A stretch of 64,000 nt of DNA from Lepidurus packardi (lineage: Eukaryota; Arthropoda; Branchiopoda; Notostraca; Triopsidae): assembly GCA_023053545.1 (NCBI GenBank), contig JAKZAN010000054.1:186001-250000 (forward strand), written 5' to 3'. Under the pieces are notes generated by a model. That model had not been told where the DNA came from. It saw only the letters and a program-made list of their open reading frames with translations, and did not search any database. This document shows positions 44,418 to 53,706 of this stretch, piece after piece. How positions within the stretch are numbered: the stretch's first letter is position 1; each line of letters opens with the position of its first letter. The position numbers were made by a program, and so were the translations under genes.

Positions 44418-45905
44418 ATGAAAAAAATAAAATTATTACTACTAAGTAGTGCGTTGGCACTATTCTCTTGCAGTGATTATTTGGATATCAATACATCACC
44501 AAATAATCCTAGTGCGGAGTTGGTTAACCCAAAGTTGGCTTTATCTGCCGCTCAAACGGGTCCATACAGAACATTGTCTCGTAATGGAAACATTATGGCA
44601 AACTTGTTCATGAACAACTGGGGTTATAACGTTAATGCATTCGCAGTAACGAATCCTATTGAGTTCTCTTTGAATTTGGATAACAATACTTATGCAAGTA
44701 TTTGGGATGGTCTTTATGTTAGTACTGCTAACTTGAGTAACATCATCAATTATCCTTCTGCTAATTATGAAAATCATAAGGCGATTGCGAAGATTTTAAA
44801 ATCTTTCTACTTTCAATATCTAGTGGATCTTTATGGAGATATTCCTTATTTCCAAATTCACCAAGGTACTTTGAACTTGACGCCTGCATATGATGATGAT
44901 AAGGCAATCTACCGTGATCTAGTTCTTCAATTAGAAGCTGCAATCGAAACGATCGATAATCCAGGAAGTTCTATAGCTGTTGGATCAGAAGACGTTATGT
45001 TAGCAGGTGATATGCAAGCTTGGAAAAAGTTTGCAAACACGATCAAATTGAGAATCTTGTTAAGACAATCTAATATGACTGATGCAGAAACTACGTCATA
45101 CCTTGCAGCTGAATTTGCTGAATTGGCTACTGCTTCTTTCGTAGATGAAAACGTTAAGATTAACCCAGGTTACTCTAATGCTAAAGCTGAGCAACAAAAT
45201 CCATTCTACAACTTGATGTATGAATTGAACGAAACTACTGATAAGGGTACTTACAGACAGTACCGTGCTTCAAGCTTCTTCGCTGGGAATTTGAACTCTG
45301 GTCCAACAGATCCACGTAGAGATAGAATTTTCAAATTGGTTGGTACTAGCGTTGTTGGTGTTACCCAAGGTGATAGTTCTGCTGGTGGTGGTGGTACTGC
45401 GCCTGCAAACTTATCTCCACTAGGTCTAGGAATTGTTACAAATTCTGCTCAAAATGGATGGGTAATGTTATTGGCAGAAAGCAGATTGCTTCAAGCTGAG
45501 GCTGTATTGAGAGGATACCTTCCAGGAAATGCACAGACTTTATTCAACGGAGCAATCACTGCTTCTATGACTAACTTAGGTGTTACTGCTCCAGGAACTT
45601 ACATCACTGACGTTAATAACGTAATTGGTAAAGGTCTAGCTGTTGGTACTTTGAATGATAAAATCAAAGCAATTCAATATCAGAAAAACATTGCTTTAAC
45701 TGGTACAAATGCTCTAGAGGCTTTTGTTGACGCTACACGCACAGGTTACATTAATTCAATTCCTTTAGCTACAGGTGCAACTAAACCAAACAAGCCAAGA
45801 AGATTGTTGTATCCTAACTCTGAGTACGTTGGTAATTCGGCAAACGTACCGAATGTTACATTGAACGATGTGTTCGTATCAGGTGCTTTCTGGTTCGTAC
45901 CGTAA
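44418..45905 (+). CDS. SusD/RagB-like nutrient-binding surface lipoprotein
   Basis: A 495-residue lipoprotein (LLLLSSALALFSCSDYLDINTSPNNP, lipobox cysteine near 18). The early segment DYLDINTSPNNPSAE, the helical pairs (AIAKILKSFYFQYLVDLYGDIPYF) and the late block AIQYQKNIALTGTNALEAFVDATRTGYI are typical of the SusD-like_2 group, the TPR-rich lid that sits on the SusC barrel. The substrate cannot be named: no glycoside hydrolase or peptidase lies in the operon. It is 14 bases from susC and 25 from the next lipoprotein gene. Confidence 0.92.
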   Translation: MKKIKLLLLSSALALFSCSDYLDINTSPNNPSAELVNPKLALSAAQTGPYRTLSRNGNIMANLFMNNWGYNVNAFAVTNPIEFSLNLDNNTYASIWDGLYVSTANLSNIINYPSANYENHKAIAKILKSFYFQYLVDLYGDIPYFQIHQGTLNLTPAYDDDKAIYRDLVLQLEAAIETIDNPGSSIAVGSEDVMLAGDMQAWKKFANTIKLRILLRQSNMTDAETTSYLAAEFAELATASFVDENVKINPGYSNAKAEQQNPFYNLMYELNETTDKGTYRQYRASSFFAGNLNSGPTDPRRDRIFKLVGTSVVGVTQGDSSAGGGGTAPANLSPLGLGIVTNSAQNGWVMLLAESRLLQAEAVLRGYLPGNAQTLFNGAITASMTNLGVTAPGTYITDVNNVIGKGLAVGTLNDKIKAIQYQKNIALTGTNALEAFVDATRTGYINSIPLATGATKPNKPRRLLYPNSEYVGNSANVPNVTLNDVFVSGAFWFVP

Positions 45906-45930
45906 TTATTAACAAAAAAATCTAAAGATT

Positions 45931-46764
45931 ATGAAAAAATTATTGTCATTATTAATTGTTGTCGCTGCTGCATTTTCTTGTACAGACGATACGGTAAAAC
46001 CGGAAGGCGACTTCAGAGGTCCTAAAATCGTAGGTTTTAGCAACAAAGTTACTTCTGTAGCTTACTTTACGAATCAAGGTTCTGTGGATAAAAACTTTCC
46101 TGTTGATCTTATTGGTTTAGGAGACGGTACACTTTCATCAGCTCCGATCGAGGTTTCTTATGAGATCGATCAAGCAGCTTCAACTGCTAGAGCAGGTGTC
46201 GAGTATACAATGTCTGAAACAACTGGAAAAATTGTTATTCCAGCTGGTTCTAATTTTGGAAACTTCCCTTTGATCGTTAATACAGGTAACTTCAACCAAA
46301 CTCAGAAAACATTTTTGGTATTGAAGTTGACTAGTGCAAATGGTGCAGTTATAGGCTCAAACTACAATACATTACGTATTGATTTCGTAGGTTGTAATTC
46401 AACTTTAGCAACAAATGCTGGTACTTCTTACCGTTTGGTAGTTACAGGTACTAACGGAGCTACACGTACACATACTGCAGAAATCGTTCGTCGTACTGGA
46501 GTTAATACCTTCCGTACTTCAACAGTAGGTACTTACGCTTTGAACCAGCTTCCAGGAAGACAAGGTTTTACTTTCACAGATATTTGTGGTGAGTTAACTG
46601 TTCCTCAGCAAAATTTGAATGAATACTATAGTAACTATGTACGTGGAATTAGCGCTAATGGCGTTGATGGGACTGTAACTTCTGGAACTAGTTTTAGACT
46701 TGTTTACGAAATTACTTTCACAGCCGGAAACGTTACGTTTACTGGAGTTTATACTAGAAACTAA
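45931..46764 (+). CDS. Surface lipoprotein with Calx-beta-like N-terminal domain
   Basis: A 277-residue lipoprotein (LLIVVAAAFSCTDD). The first half reads FPVDLIGLGDGTLSSAPIEVSYEID and continues with GVEYTMSETTGKIVIPAGS, which is the pattern of DUF4843/Calx-beta-type immunoglobulin folds. The second half begins at DFVGCNSTLATNAGTSYRLVV and has no recognised family. Such proteins often accompany SusCD pairs as surface glycan- or peptide-binding proteins. It is the third gene of the operon and shares the strong codon bias of susC and susD. Confidence 0.75.
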   Translation: MKKLLSLLIVVAAAFSCTDDTVKPEGDFRGPKIVGFSNKVTSVAYFTNQGSVDKNFPVDLIGLGDGTLSSAPIEVSYEIDQAASTARAGVEYTMSETTGKIVIPAGSNFGNFPLIVNTGNFNQTQKTFLVLKLTSANGAVIGSNYNTLRIDFVGCNSTLATNAGTSYRLVVTGTNGATRTHTAEIVRRTGVNTFRTSTVGTYALNQLPGRQGFTFTDICGELTVPQQNLNEYYSNYVRGISANGVDGTVTSGTSFRLVYEITFTAGNVTFTGVYTRN

Positions 46765-46780
46765 TTAATTACAATTTAAG

Positions 46781-47788
46781 ATGAAAAACATATTTAAATA
46801 TTCTATTTGTTTGTCTATCGCGCTGGCAGGAGTTTTTGCTTCTTGTGCAGACGAAGATACGGCGGATACTGCAAGAACTTTCAAACCTACTGTTACGGCT
46901 AGTGCTACTACTTTTTCAGTGACAGAAGGTGGCCAAGTGTCAATTACCCTGACTACAGACCGTGCAATTGCACAACCAATGCAGTTTAAATTGGAATTGG
47001 TTCCTGGTAGTACTGCAACTTTCCGTGACTACGTTTCTTCAGGTACTGAAACTGAAATTACAGACGGTGCAGGTATTATTGGTCACCTAATTACTATACC
47101 TGCTTATGCAACTTCTTATACTTTTACAATTTCTCCTGAAATTGATATCAATGTAGAAGGTACTGAAATGTTGAAATTAAGACTTTATAGTTCTTCTAAC
47201 AGTAGAAGTATAGTTGCTAGCGATTCAGAATTCATCAACATTACTGTTGCTGATTATGTGAGCAATGATATCGGTATGAAACTTGACTGGGGTCACTACA
47301 CTGATGCTTTCGGTACTATCAACGAAACTTCATACCTTTCAGGTGTAGCGCCAAATCAAGTTAAGCGTTATTTAACTGCTTTCGATTTTGACTTGTATTT
47401 ATTTGATGAGAATTTTGATTCACCTGATGAAGGTGCAACTGGTGAGGTTCCAGAGGTTATAACCGCTTTTGAAGAGGATATGGCTGACGGTACTTACATT
47501 ATCGCAGTGGACTTATGGTCTAGAGGTACAGCACCAACTGTTAGATTTCCTTTCAATATATCATTGCAAGTAGGTAAATTTGGAGTTTGGGAACATACTT
47601 TCACACTTCCTTATTTCTCTGATTCAGCTCAATCAGCACCAAACACTTCAAACGGTTTGAAATTTGTTGGTAGAATTATTAAATCAGGAACAAACTATAC
47701 TTTGAAAGATATGAACCAAGTGACCATTACTTCTGGTCGTATGGCTACTATCCAAAATAGAATAGCTCAAATCAAAAGAAACAGATAA
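46781..47788 (+). CDS. Surface lipoprotein with Calx-beta-like domain
   Basis: A 335-residue lipoprotein (ICLSIALAGVFASCADED). Residues about 30-140 form a Calx-beta-like repeat (SATTFSVTEGGQVSITLTTDRAI, PEIDINVEGTEMLKLRLYS). The C-terminal 190 residues (GMKLDWGHYTDAFGTINETSYLS, FDFDLYLFDENFDSPDEGATGE) are acidic and may bind calcium. No enzyme motif is seen. It is the last gene of the susCD operon and is followed by a strong terminator. Confidence 0.75.
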   Translation: MKNIFKYSICLSIALAGVFASCADEDTADTARTFKPTVTASATTFSVTEGGQVSITLTTDRAIAQPMQFKLELVPGSTATFRDYVSSGTETEITDGAGIIGHLITIPAYATSYTFTISPEIDINVEGTEMLKLRLYSSSNSRSIVASDSEFINITVADYVSNDIGMKLDWGHYTDAFGTINETSYLSGVAPNQVKRYLTAFDFDLYLFDENFDSPDEGATGEVPEVITAFEEDMADGTYIIAVDLWSRGTAPTVRFPFNISLQVGKFGVWEHTFTLPYFSDSAQSAPNTSNGLKFVGRIIKSGTNYTLKDMNQVTITSGRMATIQNRIAQIKRNR

Positions 47789-47808
47789 TTTATCTTTCTT
47801 ATAGATAT

Positions 47809-47843
47809 GAAAGCTGCCCCCAAAAGGGCAGCTTTCTTTTTTT
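47809..47843 (+). terminator. Terminator of the susCD operon
   Basis: GAAAGCTGCCC (47809-47819) pairs with GGGCAGCTTTC (47826-47836), followed by a run of seven T. Confidence 0.9.
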
Positions 47844-47894
47844 AAATATATCCCTAAATATTCTGGCTTTCGCCTAAACTAATAATCATTTGTT

Positions 47895-47902
47895 TATTTT
47901 TG
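47895..47902 (+). promoter_or_regulatory. Promoter -7 box of the porin gene
   Basis: TATTTTTG matches TAnnTTTG, 17 bases upstream of the ATG at 47920. Confidence 0.55.
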
Positions 47903-47919
47903 TAATCTTATTATAATCA

Positions 47920-49842
47920 ATGAAACTACTGATTCCCTTTTTGCTTTTTGCTAATTTGTTTTTTGCCGCTGCACAAAATGTCAATGTTGATGGTGCCGAA
48001 AGCAAAGAGCCTGTCCAGAGCAAACCTGGAATTGATCAATACAAGATCATTACCCTGCAAAGAGATACGACGTTTGTAGACACATCACTTACCATTAAAA
48101 GTGACTACAAATTCAATTATCTGCGGAAGGATATTTTTGGTTTAATGCCCTTTGCAAATGAAGGTCAGCCTTATACTGTTCTCGATTATACCTTAATTAG
48201 GCCGTCGTCCTTTCCCGATATAGGTTACAAGGCCAAACAATTCAATTTTAGCACAGCTGCAGATATTAACTATTATTCAGTTGCAACGCCGCTAACTGAA
48301 TTATACTATAAGTCAGTGATGCAACAGGGCCAAAGCCTAGATGCTTTTATAACGATGAACACGTCCGAAAACTTTAATTTTTCTTTGGCATACAAAGGTT
48401 TGCGTTCGTTAGGGAGGTACATTAATCAATTGTCAAGCACGGGTAATTTCAGATTTACTTCCAGTTATAAAACGACCAATAAGCGCTATTTTGCAAATAT
48501 GCACATCGTTTTTCAAGATATTTTAAATGGCGAGAACGGCGGAATTGCAAATGCAGAGGATTTTGAAAACGGCGACACAAAATTTAAAAATCGTGCCCGC
48601 GTCGATGTCTTTCTAAAAGACGCAGAATCACTTCTAAAGGGAACTCGGTTTTTCCTGGATCATAGTTTTATGCTTTTTGGTTCTGAAAGTAATAACGTGC
48701 AAATCTTTCATCAATTCAATTACGAAACAAAATATTACGAATACACGCAGCAAAGTATACCTTCAATAATTATTGCGGCAGATGGCACATCTTCTAGCTT
48801 TAACCGGTTTGGAACTTCATACCAATCGCAACAAATCAACGATCAAACGCGCTACAACAGAACGTACAATAAAATTGGCGCCGCATACCACAACGGAACC
48901 GCAGGAACTGCACGCTTTTTCATAGAAGATTTTCGTTACAACTTCTATTTCGGCAAAGTTTTGGTCCTAAACTCAGGCGTTATTCCATCTTCGCTCAATG
49001 ACAGCTTCAACACTGTTGGAGGCGAATATGAATACCGCAAAAACAAATGGCAAGGCGTAGTTTCATACAGCAACTCAATTTCTAACCAGCCATTAACCAA
49101 TCTGACCACAACCGTAAAGTACGATTTTAATCCTGAAAACTCACTTCAGATTTCTTACGCTAATTTCACCAAGATTCCAGACCATGCCTTTCAACTGCAC
49201 CAAAGTGCATATGTAGCATACAACTGGTTCAATAATTTCCAGAACGAAAAATACAACACTGTCGAGGCGCAGCTCAAAACGCAGTGGTTAACCGCTTCGA
49301 TGTCCGTGAGAAACATACGGGATTTGCTCTATTTTACAGACGAAGTTAACGACAACCAACAGATTCTGGCACCAAAACAGTATCAAAACACAATCAACTA
49401 TTTTTCTGGAAAAGTCGGACGGGAGTTCAGATTCCGCAAATTTGCGTTAGACAATACAATATTATTCCAGCAGGTCGATCAGGAGGAGAATGTCTTAAAT
49501 GTTCCGCAATGGACGTCGCGAAACACCTTATATTTCACCGATTATTTTTTCAAAAAGGCCTTGTATTTGCAAACTGGATTCACCGTAAATTACTTCTCTA
49601 AATTCTACGCAAACGAATACAACCCAATTCTAGGATCGTTTTTTGTCCAATCTCAAAAACAAATCGGAAACTTCCCAATGATCGATTTCTTTGTGAACGC
49701 ACGAATCCGCCAAACCCGAATTTTCTTCAAAGCAGAACACTTCAATTCATCATTTTCAGGCAATAATTTCTACAGCGCACCCTCACAGCCTTATCGCGAT
49801 TTCGTTTTAAGATTTGGCGTTGTGTGGAACTTTTTTAATTAA
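47920..49842 (+). CDS. Putative outer-membrane porin (Porin_10 family)
   Basis: A 640-residue protein with a signal peptide (LLFANLFFAAAQ) and an all-beta body ending in the aromatic-rich strand RDFVLRFGVVWNFFN, as expected of an outer-membrane barrel. Early blocks YKFNYLRKDIFGLMPFANEGQPYTVL and NMHIVFQDILNGENGGI are typical of the Porin_10 family common in Flavobacteriia. The transported substrate is unknown. It is transcribed alone, between the susCD terminator and a dispersed repeat. Confidence 0.85.
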   Translation: MKLLIPFLLFANLFFAAAQNVNVDGAESKEPVQSKPGIDQYKIITLQRDTTFVDTSLTIKSDYKFNYLRKDIFGLMPFANEGQPYTVLDYTLIRPSSFPDIGYKAKQFNFSTAADINYYSVATPLTELYYKSVMQQGQSLDAFITMNTSENFNFSLAYKGLRSLGRYINQLSSTGNFRFTSSYKTTNKRYFANMHIVFQDILNGENGGIANAEDFENGDTKFKNRARVDVFLKDAESLLKGTRFFLDHSFMLFGSESNNVQIFHQFNYETKYYEYTQQSIPSIIIAADGTSSSFNRFGTSYQSQQINDQTRYNRTYNKIGAAYHNGTAGTARFFIEDFRYNFYFGKVLVLNSGVIPSSLNDSFNTVGGEYEYRKNKWQGVVSYSNSISNQPLTNLTTTVKYDFNPENSLQISYANFTKIPDHAFQLHQSAYVAYNWFNNFQNEKYNTVEAQLKTQWLTASMSVRNIRDLLYFTDEVNDNQQILAPKQYQNTINYFSGKVGREFRFRKFALDNTILFQQVDQEENVLNVPQWTSRNTLYFTDYFFKKALYLQTGFTVNYFSKFYANEYNPILGSFFVQSQKQIGNFPMIDFFVNARIRQTRIFFKAEHFNSSFSGNNFYSAPSQPYRDFVLRFGVVWNFFN

Positions 49843-49850
49843 TTTGGGCG

Positions 49851-49960
49851 TGTATTCCCGCTGTCCGCTGTATCTTTTTCTTGCATAGAACAAAGTACAT
49901 CTAACAGAACAGCATCATTGCAAGAAAAAGGATGCCGCTTCCATCAGGCACGCACTGCGC
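49851..49960 (+). repeat. Dispersed intergenic hairpin repeat, copy 5
   Basis: Contains TATTCCCGCTGTCCGCTGTA and GGATGCCGCTTCCATCAGGC at its ends. Inner arms TCTTTTTCTTGCA and TGCAAGAAAAAGGA are perfectly inverted around a 44-base loop. It lies between the porin and cystathionine beta-synthase genes. Confidence 0.75.
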
Positions 49961-49980
49961 ACTATTATTCAACTAATTAC

Positions 49981-49988
49981 TATCTTTG
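49981..49988 (+). promoter_or_regulatory. Promoter -7 box of the cystathionine beta-synthase gene
   Basis: TATCTTTG followed by CA fits TAnnTTTG, 34 bases upstream of the ATG at 50023. Confidence 0.6.
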
Positions 49989-50022
49989 CACACTGACCGC
50001 ACTAAATTTACGTTTATACATC

Positions 50023-51384
50023 ATGAAATACGCAGAAAATATATTAGGAACCATCGGAAATACACCTTTGGTTAAAATAAATAAACTTACTCAGGATATA
50101 GAGGCGCTGGTCTTGGCGAAGGTAGAAACATTCAATCCAGGAAATTCTGTGAAAGACCGAATGGCTATCAAAATGATTGAAGATGCAGAAGCTGACGGCC
50201 GACTAAAACCTGGCGGAACAATCATCGAGGGAACATCTGGCAATACAGGAATGGGATTAGCACTCGGCGCGATCGTAAAAGGCTACAAATTAATTTGCGT
50301 AATAACCGACAAACAATCCAAAGAAAAAATGGATATTCTTCGAGCGGTTGGCGCTAAAGTTGTTGTTTGCCCAACAGACGTTGAACCAACAGATCCAAGC
50401 TCTTACTACTCAGTATCTAAAAGACTTGGCGAAGAAACACCAAATTCGTGGTATGTAAATCAATATGACAATCCTTCAAACGCAATTGCGCACTACGAAC
50501 AAACTGGTCCGGAAATTTGGGAGCAAACTGAAGGGAAAATTACACATTTCGTGGTTGGCGTTGGAACAGGTGGAACAATATCAGGAGTTGGCAAATATTT
50601 AAAAGAGAAAAATCCAAACATCAAAATTTGGGGCGTCGATACTTATGGATCTGTTTTCAAGAAATACCACGAAACCGGAATCTTCGACGAAAACGAAATC
50701 TATTCATACATCACAGAAGGAATAGGCGAGGATATCCTACCAAAAAACGTTGATTTTTCGTTAATCGATGGGTTTACAAAAGTAACCGATAAAGATGCCG
50801 CAGTTTATACGCGCCGCATCGCTTTAGAAGAAGGTATTTTTGTAGGTAATTCTGCTGGATCGGCTATAAAGGGTGTTTTGCAATTAAGCGAACATTTCAA
50901 GCCCGAAGATGTCGTGGTCGTATTGTTCCATGATTCTGGCAGCCGCTATGTAGGTAAGATGTTCAACGATGATTGGATGCGCGAACGTGGTTTCTTAGAC
51001 GACGAAATTGCGACTGCCGCTGATCTAATCAAAGATAAAATCAATCAACCATTAGCAATCGTGCGCACGGAAGAACTGGCATCTCACGCAATTGATCGCA
51101 TGCGCAAGCACAAAATTTCCCAGCTTCCGGTTATCGATTCAGTCGGCTTCGTTGGTTCTGTGGACGAATCTGACTTGTTCGAATTGTACAAAATCGACAA
51201 CGATTCCATCGACACCCCAATCCGATCGATTATGAAAGAACCCTATCCAATCGTTACATTGGAAACGCCGCTATCTGATGTTTCCAAATTACTAACCAAA
51301 GAAAATCCTGCGGTTTTAGTCAAACTCGAAAATGGTAAACACCAAATTATCACCAAATATGATATAATTGGAATTATAAAATAG
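50023..51384 (+). CDS. Cystathionine beta-synthase / PLP cysteine synthase with CBS domains
   Basis: A 453-residue fold-II PLP enzyme. The start at 50023 (MKYAENILGTIGNTPLVKIN) is chosen over an upstream TTG reading through a repeat. PLP binding is visible as ETFNPGNSVKDRMA (K44) and the phosphate loop GVGTGGTISGVG; EGTSGNTGMGLA is the substrate loop. Residues from about 340 on form a pair of CBS domains (MRKHKISQLPVIDSVGFVGSV, IMKEPYPIVTLETPLSDVSKLL). It condenses serine and homocysteine to cystathionine, or acts as a cysteine synthase; the CBS pair supports the first. It ends at a bidirectional terminator. Confidence 0.92.
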   Translation: MKYAENILGTIGNTPLVKINKLTQDIEALVLAKVETFNPGNSVKDRMAIKMIEDAEADGRLKPGGTIIEGTSGNTGMGLALGAIVKGYKLICVITDKQSKEKMDILRAVGAKVVVCPTDVEPTDPSSYYSVSKRLGEETPNSWYVNQYDNPSNAIAHYEQTGPEIWEQTEGKITHFVVGVGTGGTISGVGKYLKEKNPNIKIWGVDTYGSVFKKYHETGIFDENEIYSYITEGIGEDILPKNVDFSLIDGFTKVTDKDAAVYTRRIALEEGIFVGNSAGSAIKGVLQLSEHFKPEDVVVVLFHDSGSRYVGKMFNDDWMRERGFLDDEIATAADLIKDKINQPLAIVRTEELASHAIDRMRKHKISQLPVIDSVGFVGSVDESDLFELYKIDNDSIDTPIRSIMKEPYPIVTLETPLSDVSKLLTKENPAVLVKLENGKHQIITKYDIIGIIK

Positions 51385-51420
51385 AAAAAAAATCGCAGCT
51401 AAAACCTGCGATTTTTTTTT
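51385..51420. terminator. Bidirectional terminator
   Basis: AAAAAATCGCAG pairs with CTGCGATTTTTT around a short loop, flanked by A and T runs, between two convergent genes. Confidence 0.88.
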
Positions 51421-53078
51421 TAATTGCCCAGAAGGATACCCGAAACGTTCCACGAACTGAAACTACCGCCTTCGGCTTGGCCTTGCGGAATCTTCACTTG
51501 GATCGTATGTTTGCCTGCAGCTAAATCGCCTAAATCAATATAGTTCGGATTGGTCACGGTTCCAGGACACCAATTTGATCTGCTGTAATCGCTACTTGAT
51601 AATCCGTTGGGAAAATTGCCAGATGCGGGGTTGTAGTTTCTATAAGAACCGCAATCAGAGCGCCAAGGCGTAAAGGCGAAAACCGTCCGCCCGTCTAGGA
51701 TTATCTCATTTTTTTTCGGGACAAATTCGTCCCCGTTTTCCCAGCCGCCGTGGCCTGTTGTGATGTAGCGTAACACTGCATTTTGAACCGGTTTTTGCAA
51801 ATCAAATGAAACGAATAATCCTTTTTCGTGATTAAACATAGTGCCGTATTCTTGTCCGGCCATTTCCATCACATTGTTTGTATTGAACAATGGCAATGCA
51901 AACTTATTTTTCGACTTCTGACTTTCTTCTGGATGAATCGTAATATTCACAGTAATCTTATGGCCACCTTTGTCATAGTTTCCGATATTTACGCCGAGGT
52001 AGACTGTTTTGCCACTAAGCACCTGCCACATGTCTGAGATGTCTTGACGGTAATATACACTATCCTGCCAAGTTCTATTTTTAAGCTTAATCGAATTGTA
52101 TTGCTTAATGCCAAATGGCGTGAAAAATCGCATCAATTCTATTAATGGTTCATAGTCCTCAGTTAAAACTACGCCTTGGTATTGTTTGCCATTTCCATTT
52201 TCGAAAATGGGCAGTTTTTGCACTGATTCTCGCATTCCTTGCAAAAAATCTGATGCTTTTCCTGTAGGGATTAAAAAGACAGAGCCTGTTCGGTCATAGG
52301 CATCTCCAGATGATTGTTCAGTTGCATCAATAAAGATCTGACTACCCGCCTTGATTTCAGGAAAACTTACTTTGCGAACTGCTATCGTTCCGTTTGCAAA
52401 TCTCAATATGCTATCATTGCTTTCGAAATCTGATGAAAAGTTGATGGTTTGCTTCTTAAATATAGGAATGGTCGTAAACCTGCTTTTCCAGAGCAAATCT
52501 CTGTAGGTTAGTACGTCTAGAGGTTTTATCGTATTATCGGGCAATTGTACAGCCACGGGCAGCTTCTTAATTTTCTCTATTTTTTTTGCCGTAATCGAAT
52601 AATTGCCGTTGCGCGTCATTTCCAATACCAAACCTAGATTCTGCCCCAAAACAGTCGGTGCGCCTTTAACCGTTAATGCATTGGTATACCATAAGTCTAT
52701 TGTGTTCGAATTAATGACGGTTTTCGCTCGATTGCATTTATACCCTAAAATGACTTTGGTTTCTGGTAATAATTCTAATTTCTGGTTGGAAATCGCTGTG
52801 CTATCGGTTGTGTAAATCTGCCCGGTTCGTATCTGTGCCCATTGGGTATGAAGAGCCTCTTTGTGCATAACAACAGATTGTTCAAACGGAACAGGTATTT
52901 TTCGTTCCAAAATTTCAGGCGACGTAATAACCGCAAATTGGGGCGTAGCAAATAGCAATACTTGATTGTAGCCTTCAATTGCTTTTCCGTTTGAGGACTT
53001 TTCGTAAGTTACTTTAATGGTTGAAACGTGTTGTGCCAAAGCAAATGTTGTTGACAGCAGAAGTATTATTAGCCTCAT
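51420..53078 (-). CDS. Secreted GLPGLI - PNGase F fusion protein
   Basis: A 552-residue protein. After a signal peptide (LIILLLSTTFALAQ), residues about 15-200 resemble the GLPGLI family (ILGYKCNRAKTVINSNTIDLWYT). The rest matches peptide-N-glycosidase F: an N-terminal eight-stranded domain (FSSDFESNDSILRFANGTIAVRKVSFPEI) and a C-terminal domain with RYITTGHGGWENGDEF, FTPWRSDCGSYRN and NYIDLGDLAAGKHTI. PNGase F removes N-linked glycans from glycoproteins; mature PNGase F has about 314 residues. The extra N-terminal domain is unusual. A TATATTTG box lies upstream on its strand. Confidence 0.88.
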   Translation of the reverse strand: MRLIILLLSTTFALAQHVSTIKVTYEKSSNGKAIEGYNQVLLFATPQFAVITSPEILERKIPVPFEQSVVMHKEALHTQWAQIRTGQIYTTDSTAISNQKLELLPETKVILGYKCNRAKTVINSNTIDLWYTNALTVKGAPTVLGQNLGLVLEMTRNGNYSITAKKIEKIKKLPVAVQLPDNTIKPLDVLTYRDLLWKSRFTTIPIFKKQTINFSSDFESNDSILRFANGTIAVRKVSFPEIKAGSQIFIDATEQSSGDAYDRTGSVFLIPTGKASDFLQGMRESVQKLPIFENGNGKQYQGVVLTEDYEPLIELMRFFTPFGIKQYNSIKLKNRTWQDSVYYRQDISDMWQVLSGKTVYLGVNIGNYDKGGHKITVNITIHPEESQKSKNKFALPLFNTNNVMEMAGQEYGTMFNHEKGLFVSFDLQKPVQNAVLRYITTGHGGWENGDEFVPKKNEIILDGRTVFAFTPWRSDCGSYRNYNPASGNFPNGLSSSDYSRSNWCPGTVTNPNYIDLGDLAAGKHTIQVKIPQGQAEGGSFSSWNVSGILLGN

Positions 53079-53098
53079 AAGAATTTAGTCTTTCTACA

Positions 53099-53106
53099 CA
53101 AATATA
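53099..53106 (-). promoter_or_regulatory. Promoter -7 box of the PNGase F gene
   Basis: The minus strand reads TATATTTG, followed by TG, 20 bases upstream of the ATG at 53078. Confidence 0.55.
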
Positions 53107-53166
53107 GTATTTTGCCATTTGCAACGGAGTTTTTCATATTGTACATTGCGCAAAATATTTAGACTC

Positions 53167-53661
53167 ATGACATTCACCGCAATCGACTTCGAAACAGCAA
53201 CAGGACACCCAAACAGTATTTGTTCGGTTGGAATCGTAACGGTTAATGAGGGCATAATCACTGAGGAATTTCACATGCTAATTCAGCCGCCAGAAAATGA
53301 ATACTGGTATAGAAACATAATGTGTCACGGTATTAAGCCCGTACAAACCATAGACGCCAAAACATTTGATGTGGTTTTCCCCGAACTACAACGGCGGATA
53401 TTCGGCCGAAAAATTGTCGCGCACAACGAATCATTCGATCGAAATGTACTGGCAAAAACCATGAAATATTATGGCTTATACTATGATGAATTGGAAATAG
53501 CCGACAAATGGGAGTGCACCCTAAAAATTTACCGAGCAAAGGGATACAAACCCGCAAATCTAAAAGCATGCAGCGATAGGCACAACATTCAACTTGTGCA
53601 CCATGAAGCATTGTCGGATGCCCGAGCTTGTGCAAAATTATACCTGCTTCATATTTTGTAA
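53167..53661 (+). CDS. DnaQ-like 3'-5' exonuclease domain protein
   Basis: A 164-residue DEDDh exonuclease. The first acidic pair is D7 and E9 in TAIDFETATG, the second motif is AHNESFDRNVL, and the last motif HHEALSDARACAKL gives the histidine and aspartate. This is the size of an isolated exonuclease domain, as in stand-alone DNA polymerase III epsilon-like proteins. The ATG at 53167 is chosen over an upstream ATG at 53119 because the family begins about here. Confidence 0.88.
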   Translation: MTFTAIDFETATGHPNSICSVGIVTVNEGIITEEFHMLIQPPENEYWYRNIMCHGIKPVQTIDAKTFDVVFPELQRRIFGRKIVAHNESFDRNVLAKTMKYYGLYYDELEIADKWECTLKIYRAKGYKPANLKACSDRHNIQLVHHEALSDARACAKLYLLHIL

Positions 53662-53706
53662 GTATTTTTTCATAACTTAGTGGTCTACACGCCATACAGT
53701 TAAATT

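Noticed and set aside
49918..50022. Longer N-terminus for cystathionine beta-synthase from a TTG
   Set aside because: The extension is encoded by the dispersed repeat and the promoter region; the family starts at the ATG at 50023.
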